NCBI GenBank assembly: GCA_014925825.1
Contig: JACGCK010000045.1
Location: forward strand, 124,001 to 188,000
DNA: 64,000 nt
DNA from: Pholiota molesta
Taxonomy: Eukaryota; Basidiomycota; Agaricomycetes; Agaricales; Strophariaceae
Reading direction: 5' to 3'
The translations under genes and the position numbers were made by a program. Below, in pieces: positions 59,549-64,000 of this stretch (position 1 is the stretch's first letter; the number at the start of each line of letters is the position of its first letter). The notes beneath the pieces are model-generated. The model was given only the letters and a program-made list of their open reading frames with translations. It searched no databases and was not told the DNA's origin.

Positions 59549-60346
59549 GGCCTGTAAGTTGTTTTTCTGCATAGCATCTAGAAACGTTCGACTAATAAAC
59601 AGATTAATAATTTAGGCAGTTATTCCAATTTCTCAGCCCCTATTGTGAGGAGTTTCGCTCGACCTTTACAAAGCATTGAAGCTAACCCCAGAGATAGAAA
59701 TTTATTATAGATCGTTCAGTGCTGGTAGTAATGCGCGAATACATTAGTAGTACCTGTGTTATACGGCAGAAGAGCAAAAAATAGGACCCGCATTCTTCTG
59801 GACGCGTACTCGTCATAATGCTCTTTTCATCTTCCTATACTCCTTTTCAGTCTGTTCAGCGCCGGATGTCTCAGCAGTGGGGGCGCCTGTCTCGCGACGC
59901 GGAAGGCTTAATATACTGTCCACGAGCCATCGGTGTTGATACTAAGTAGAACGAGGTGGTCGATATAACAATCCAGCTAGGGCCTGGATATCTTACTGGA
60001 GGCAAGGCGGTCAGCTGTATTTTAAAACGGCTGGGCGGAAAAGTCGCAGATCGCGGCGATAAGTGGCAGAGGAGGGGTCCGAAGGTGGCGAAAAGATGAG
60101 CTGGATGCGTGGCGTGACCTCAATTAAGGAATCAACTCTACATCCGATTCATCACATCCACAATTCAAGATCCCACATCCAAATGACTTAATGAACTGGA
60201 CGCTCCTTTAAAGAAAGAACGTGCATTTCTCCGAATATCATGACTTGACAACGAATCCATGAACAACAATGATCAACTACTCGAGAACATACATTTACAG
60301 AGGCTGCGAGTTTGCTACATATTTATTTCCAAATTACTATCTCGCG
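59549..60346. other. spacer, no gene seen
   Basis: AT-rich DNA between an F-box relic and the end of HEAT gene copy C; no supported frame. Confidence 0.35.
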
Positions 60347-63300
60347 CTACTGGCTGAACGAGCGTCGATAGCTTCGTTTTGACCGTATCATTGCCACTTC
60401 CGAGGACTGCGCCAAGAAGAAGCTGTATTCCGACATGGGATGCTCGGGTTTATGCGCTTCATCGAGCAGCGCGGCGATGTTCAATTTACAGACTTGAACA
60501 TCTAAAGTGTCTGGGACTAGCGATGCTATGCGCAGGGATGATGCGAGCGCAATGCGATCATTCATAGTGAGGTGCCCTGAAAGAGTGTTAAGATTTCTTT
60601 CTATTAGATGGAAAAAATGACGGTACCGAATTCGATAAGCACCGTAACTAGGTGAAGGAGATCCTCTGTAAGGGAGACATCCATGTTGGCAAGTACACAA
60701 GTAAGCTTTGGGACAAGGTCTTTTCCGACTTCAGGATAGGGAAAAGGATGATATAAGAATGATAAAGAGAGAGGAATAGAGTAATACTTACCAACTTTTA
60801 TCGCGCAAAGGTCCGAGATGAGTTTGCAGGTCGCTTTATAAAAAGCTACTTCGTTCTTATCATTGTCCTGAGTGACTCCGTCGATGCGAACAGCTAGAAA
60901 ATACATCAGGACACTAAGGTATCAGTGATCATGCAAACCTTTGGCATCATGTGGCAGTTGGTCCATAAGTATGGGAACAATAGATTTGAGTTGGCTTGGA
61001 ATTCCTCTTGTTGGACCAAGACGTCAGGATGAAGGGAAAGTGAAACAACAAAACTCACTGAATAACACAAGAGCCGACATCGTTTCAACGAGATTCAGAG
61101 GATACTCTTCCGAATCATCTTCCCTCCATACACTCAGTTGCTGTATAAGCTTCTGAATGGCAGGAATGAGATCCGGGCGGAATTCGTCTATTGAACGATA
61201 GATGTCACGTCACCAACACTTAAGATAGATAATAAAGATATTTCGGGCGCACCTTGTTTCGAAAGGGCTGATACTGCATCAATGGCAGTGTTTCTAACAT
61301 TCCGATCGCTACTGCTGACAGCTTCAGTAAGTCCAGGAATTGCTGATTTCATACAACCATAGAAAACATCTAGAATCGTGTGATTCGTGTCAGTCGCATT
61401 GCTGAAAGCGGGCCGGAGGTAGAATCTACAAACCGTGTTTCGCAAGTTGCGCAAGAGCCGAAACCACGTTTCGATCGGTGAATTCTTGTCGTAGACTAAT
61501 TTCAACCGGACGACATTATCAACTGCATCGCGAGCTGATTCTAGTTAAAAGTTAGCCGCCAAATTTGGCTGAAGAAGTGATCTACTTACTGTTGGCAGGG
61601 GTAGGCACTTTAAGATCCTCGCCTCTGAGATCGAGATCTTTAATTGTGCAATGTCATTAGAGGAGAAATCAAGGAGTCATCGACATATATACCTTCATCC
61701 GCTGTCTCCGACAAGATAGCAATCGTTCTGAGCATAAAAGGTAAGTCTTTCATTGTCATCTGGGTTAGGAGTTTGCAGATAGACGTGTCGATCTGTTTCT
61801 GGACAGTATCCGTTGTGTCAATGCCTTTTAGGCGTGTAATAGTTTGTACACTTCCATGCGTGCCGGCTTGTCGACGATGTCTAGCGTGGACATGACTGCT
61901 TTCAAAATCCCGCCACGTCCTCTTGAGGTTCATAATTTATATGTCAGTGAACATCAAACGAGGAAATATCAATTTGACCGACCTTGTTGTCTTAAATCCA
62001 GCAAAGCGTTGTAAACGGCAGAACGAACTCCTTCGCTTTCGTCCACGAACTTGGCGACGAGTTTAGAAACAACTCTCTCGGACTTCATTCTGTCCTGGAA
62101 CGGGCCTGTACGGAAAATATGAATTATTGCAGGGAAATAGCTTTGAACTTATATGACGAACCTTTGGTACCCAACGTCGACAAGGCTTTTACTGCAGCAG
62201 CACGGACACGTTCATCTTTGTCGCCCAATTTACCAACTAATTTAGCAACAGACATTTCGGTCTTCATTGTCTCCTGGAATACGGCTATGTGGAGATTTGA
62301 GAATTGTAAGCTTTTATTTTTGGCCAAGAAGTCAGGAAGTTAGAACTAACGGCGTTCAGACAGCTTCTCCAGAATCTGGATGGCTTGTTGCCGAGTTACC
62401 CAATTTTCGTCTTCAAGCCGCTTCGTAATGGTAGGGATTGTAGCTTTGATGTCACTCTGATAGACCGCTACATTGGACAGTCAATTGCATCAATTTGAAG
62501 AAGTACTGATATCCCAACCTTTTGCGCTCAGATCTAACATGGTTGATCGAGCTGCATTGCGACTGCGAGAACTCCCAAAAGGGTCCGACAATTTCTCAGC
62601 CAGTTTGAAGATGACCTTTTCTGATTTTAACGACCTCTGGAAAACGTCTGAACATAGACATGAGGGAAGAAGTGAGATAGATATAATGACGAACCTTGGG
62701 CACCAAATACAGAGAGTGCCTGCGCTGCTGTAGCACACACATCCTCATCGCGGTCATTTACAAATATATTGCAAGAATGGAAACAGTCTTCTCAGCATTC
62801 ATGGACGCTTGGAAGTCAGCTGAATAAGAACATAATGAACGTAACCGTAAGATTCATCCAGGTGACATTAGATGGAACAAACCATTGGTAGCCAACTCTG
62901 TGAGAACTTGGATTGCTTGTTGCCGGGTACTCCAGCTCTCGTCGCTGAGCTGTTGTACAAAACTGGAAATAGAAAGCAGCGATTTGATATCTTTACTGTA
63001 GATCTCTGAAACAAGTCAGATACAACAACTCCAGAAACATGACGTTTACCGACCGTGCGAACTCAATGTTGACATAGCTTGGACTGCTGCAAAGCGAACT
63101 TGATATAACTATCTGTCAGTCTGCCAAAGAGATTGGAAACGGCGTTTGCGGCATTTAGAGTCTCCTTGAAATAGCCTGATAAAATAAATGAGATAAATAA
63201 GGAAAAGAGATTGCGTATACTGAAAACCAACTTTGCGTGCCCAACGCTAACAAAGCCTTGATGGCTTCCGCACGAACATCTTCATCGTCATCCTCGAGCT

Positions 63301-64000
63301 TCGCAACAAATTTCTCGACAGCTCCATCCATCTTTATCGTTTCTTGAAACAGGGCTAACAAAATATGTGAGAAAGTGGACATGTGGTCGGTCAAAGGACT
63401 ACCTTGTTCAGAGAGCATTGCCAGTATGCGAATGGCTTCTCGTCGAGTAGCCCACTTTCACTGTCCAGTTGCGCAATATGATAGGGATTGATAAGTTGAT
63501 TTTGGCATGATACAAACCTGGAAAAAATGTTAGAGATAGACATACTAGGTCATCAGATTCAAGCGGATTCAAGCGACCAACCATAAGCGCTGGTGCTGAA
63601 TGCTCGAAGGGCTGCTGCGGCTGCAGTGCGAACATCCGAGTCGTCATCTTCTAGCTTATCCACAAGTTTAGGAATGATTCCTTCGATATTGAGCGTCTCA
63701 CGGAACACTTCTGAGCAGAAAATGAGTTAAGGTGGTTTTCGATAAAATGGAACGCACCAGACTCAGCAAGCTTTACCAATACTTGGACCGTTTTTTCACG
63801 AATACTCCAGTTCGTATTGTCCATCTGGTTGATCATCATAGAAATAGACGATTTAATACCATTCTGATACGGTTCTGCATAGAATGTTAAAAATAGTACG
63901 TAAATAATTCCGAATGACCAACCACGAGCGCTTAATGCCAGCACAGCTGCGACGGTTGCAGCTCGAACATCTGAATCGTCGTCCTCGAGTTTAGCGATCA
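60347..64000 (-). pseudogene. DUF6535-HEAT gene, copy C, partial at window edge and degenerate
   Basis: Exon for exon this matches the 3' part of copy A: HEAT repeats 5-16 (64000 to about 61985), the long helical exon at about 61690-61930, and the C-terminal exons to about 60347. The N-terminal domain lies outside the window. It is closer to copy A than to copy B. Against copy A I count at least six one-base indels that break exon frames (near 60395, 60995, 61828, 62770, 63100 and 63465-63477). Either the copy is decaying or the consensus is poor here. The intron holding the Tc1-type element in copy A is empty here, with its single TA at 61221-61222. Confidence 0.78.

Overview
The window is from a filamentous basidiomycete, most likely Agaricomycetes. 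The evidence is short GT-AG introns of about 48-76 nt in almost every gene, F-box and NACHT multigene families, a DUF6535-type membrane domain, a secreted S53 peptidase, a CWC27-type cyclophilin and an intron-bearing tRNA-Gly. The species cannot be named from sequence alone.

Layout. 1-13 kb is an ordinary mixed region: a small coiled-coil gene, a 278-aa unknown protein, tRNA-Gly(GCC), a five-exon sedolisin, a five-exon six-cysteine secreted mini-protein, a decayed CWC27-like cyclophilin and an F-box/LRR-like gene. 13-34 kb holds two large minus-strand paralogues, A and B. Each encodes an N-terminal four-helix DUF6535-like domain fused to 16 HEAT-like repeats, one repeat per symmetric phase 1-1 exon. 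A third, degenerate copy C runs off the right edge from 60.3 kb. Copy A carries a complete 3,052-bp Tc1/mariner-type element in an intron. Copy C is uninterrupted at the same point, so the element ends and TA duplication can be read exactly. The element encodes a DDE transposase and a second, convergent gene with a nuclear-localisation-like patch and a SAM-like C-terminus.

34-60 kb is a repeat-rich accessory region. It has three tandem units of about 490 bp, intact and broken F-box genes, one intact DJ-1/PfpI gene with two broken fragments, and a duplicated block carrying NACHT P-loop genes. NACHT copy 2 is largely intact. NACHT copy 1 is split by a 4,111-bp Mutator-like candidate with 108-bp inverted repeats and a 7-bp target duplication. 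A hAT-like non-autonomous element with an 8-bp duplication lies at 54.97-56.41 kb.

Read together, 13-64 kb is a rapidly duplicating cluster of NLR-like, HEAT-array and F-box genes with nested transposons. Such clusters are often associated with recognition or defence in fungi, but a defence role here is inference only. Several single-base indels break otherwise conserved frames; these could be real decay or consensus sequencing errors.
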